DNA of 64,000 nucleotides from assembly GCF_016786215.1 (NCBI RefSeq), contig NZ_JADOBG010000022.1, positions 372,001 through 436,000 on the forward strand. The letters are read 5' to 3'. The notes under the pieces are model-generated. The model worked only from the letters and a program-made list of their open reading frames with translations, was not told where the DNA came from and did not search any database. Position 1 is the first letter of the stretch. Each line of letters starts with the position of its first letter. Shown here one piece after another: positions 63,578 to 64,000 of the stretch. Source of the DNA: Legionella bononiensis (GTDB lineage Bacteria > Pseudomonadota > Gammaproteobacteria > Legionellales > Legionellaceae). Position numbers and translations under genes: made by a program.

Positions 63578-64000
63578 TTATTTTCTTTCATAAATAAGAA
63601 AGGTCATATCGTATTGGTTCTTCTCATCACGCTGTCGGAATTCCTCATTTCGACAGTCCCACACTGATGCATTAATTTCTGGAAAATATACATCGGCAGA
63701 AAATACATGCTGAATTCGAGTGAGGTATATTCTATGAGCACTATCTATAGCCTGAGAAAATAAATTAGCGCCACCGATAATCATTACTTCATTTTCTTCA
63801 GATGTAGAGGATATTGCTTTCTCTAGTGAATCTAAAACAGTAACACCATCTATAGCAGTCGCTGAATAACTTAATACAATATTCTTTCTCCCTGGTAATG
63901 GTCTGCCAATTGATTCGAATGTTTTCCGACCCATGATAATCGGTTTACCCATAGTTGTTTGTTTAAAATACAGTAAATCTGCCGGCAAATGACACAATAG
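63578..64000 (-). CDS. folA: Dihydrofolate reductase, partial
   Basis: At least 141 residues; the start lies beyond the right edge (the frame stays open to base 64000, reading LLCHLPADLLYFKQTT). Conserved: MGKPIIMGRKTFESIGRPLPGRKNIVLS, VMIIGGANLFSQAIDSAHRIYLTRI and DVYFPEI. The N-terminal Met-20 loop and the start are missing from the window. Reduces dihydrofolate to tetrahydrofolate with NADPH. The FESIGRPLPGR motif shows a chromosomal Gram-negative enzyme. Confidence 0.95.
   Translation of the reverse strand, partial: LLCHLPADLLYFKQTTMGKPIIMGRKTFESIGRPLPGRKNIVLSYSATAIDGVTVLDSLEKAISSTSEENEVMIIGGANLFSQAIDSAHRIYLTRIQHVFSADVYFPEINASVWDCRNEEFRQRDEKNQYDMTFLIYERK

Overview
The window reads as chromosomal DNA of a Legionella species. 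It is AT-rich and carries two tandem Legionella-type major outer membrane proteins. It also has a divergent eukaryote-like protein kinase next to an ankyrin-repeat protein, a large coiled-coil protein with a kinase-like N-terminus, and several orphan proteins of the size and composition usual for Dot/Icm effectors, among ordinary gamma-proteobacterial housekeeping genes. The species cannot be fixed from the sequence alone. No rRNA, tRNA or CRISPR array was found.

Layout. 0.2-11 kb: glutaminase, two large orphan proteins (one with HEPN-type RNase motifs), a TerB/COQ4-like protein, an orphan protein and a CusRS/CopRS-like two-component system with a matching palindromic operator. 11-22 kb: accessory region with a membrane protein, a di-iron-oxidase-like protein divergent from an acyltransferase-like protein, a kinase + ankyrin pair, two small orphan genes and a 971-aa fusion of a DNA-methyltransferase-like domain with a QueC-like PP-loop domain. 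Gene scraps lie between them (an EAL-domain tail, a piece of a paralogue of the gene at 25.9 kb, and an unidentified tail). 22-37 kb: MOMP pair, CoA-transferase, a SAM-fold orphan, nitroreductase, MgtA-type P-ATPase, phytochelatin-synthase-like protease, trhP with chorismate mutase, fatty-acid desaturase, an FNR regulator flanked by long inverted repeats that each carry an FNR-like box, hemF, and a MITE-like element.

37.4-52.5 kb: a polymorphic-toxin locus made of a small membrane peptide, an exported Ig-like protein, a 3741-aa YD-repeat (RHS) protein with LysM and a C-terminal lytic transglycosylase domain, and an overlapping exported protein that is the probable immunity factor. A truncated RAYT transposase and a GNAT gene follow. 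52.5-64 kb: zinc alcohol dehydrogenase, small exported and membrane proteins, an HhH protein, a 1116-aa kinase-like/coiled-coil candidate effector, an AMP/thymidine phosphorylase-PRPP synthetase pair, a dense REP region with an intact RAYT transposase, a DUF3421 secreted protein and folA, which runs off the right edge.

Functional themes are host manipulation (candidate effectors), interbacterial competition (RHS-lytic transglycosylase with immunity), oxygen and metal response (FNR, hemF, Cus-like system, MgtA, phytochelatin-synthase-like protein) and repeat mobilisation (RAYT with GTAG-type REPs). All functions are read from motifs by eye; no database search was run.
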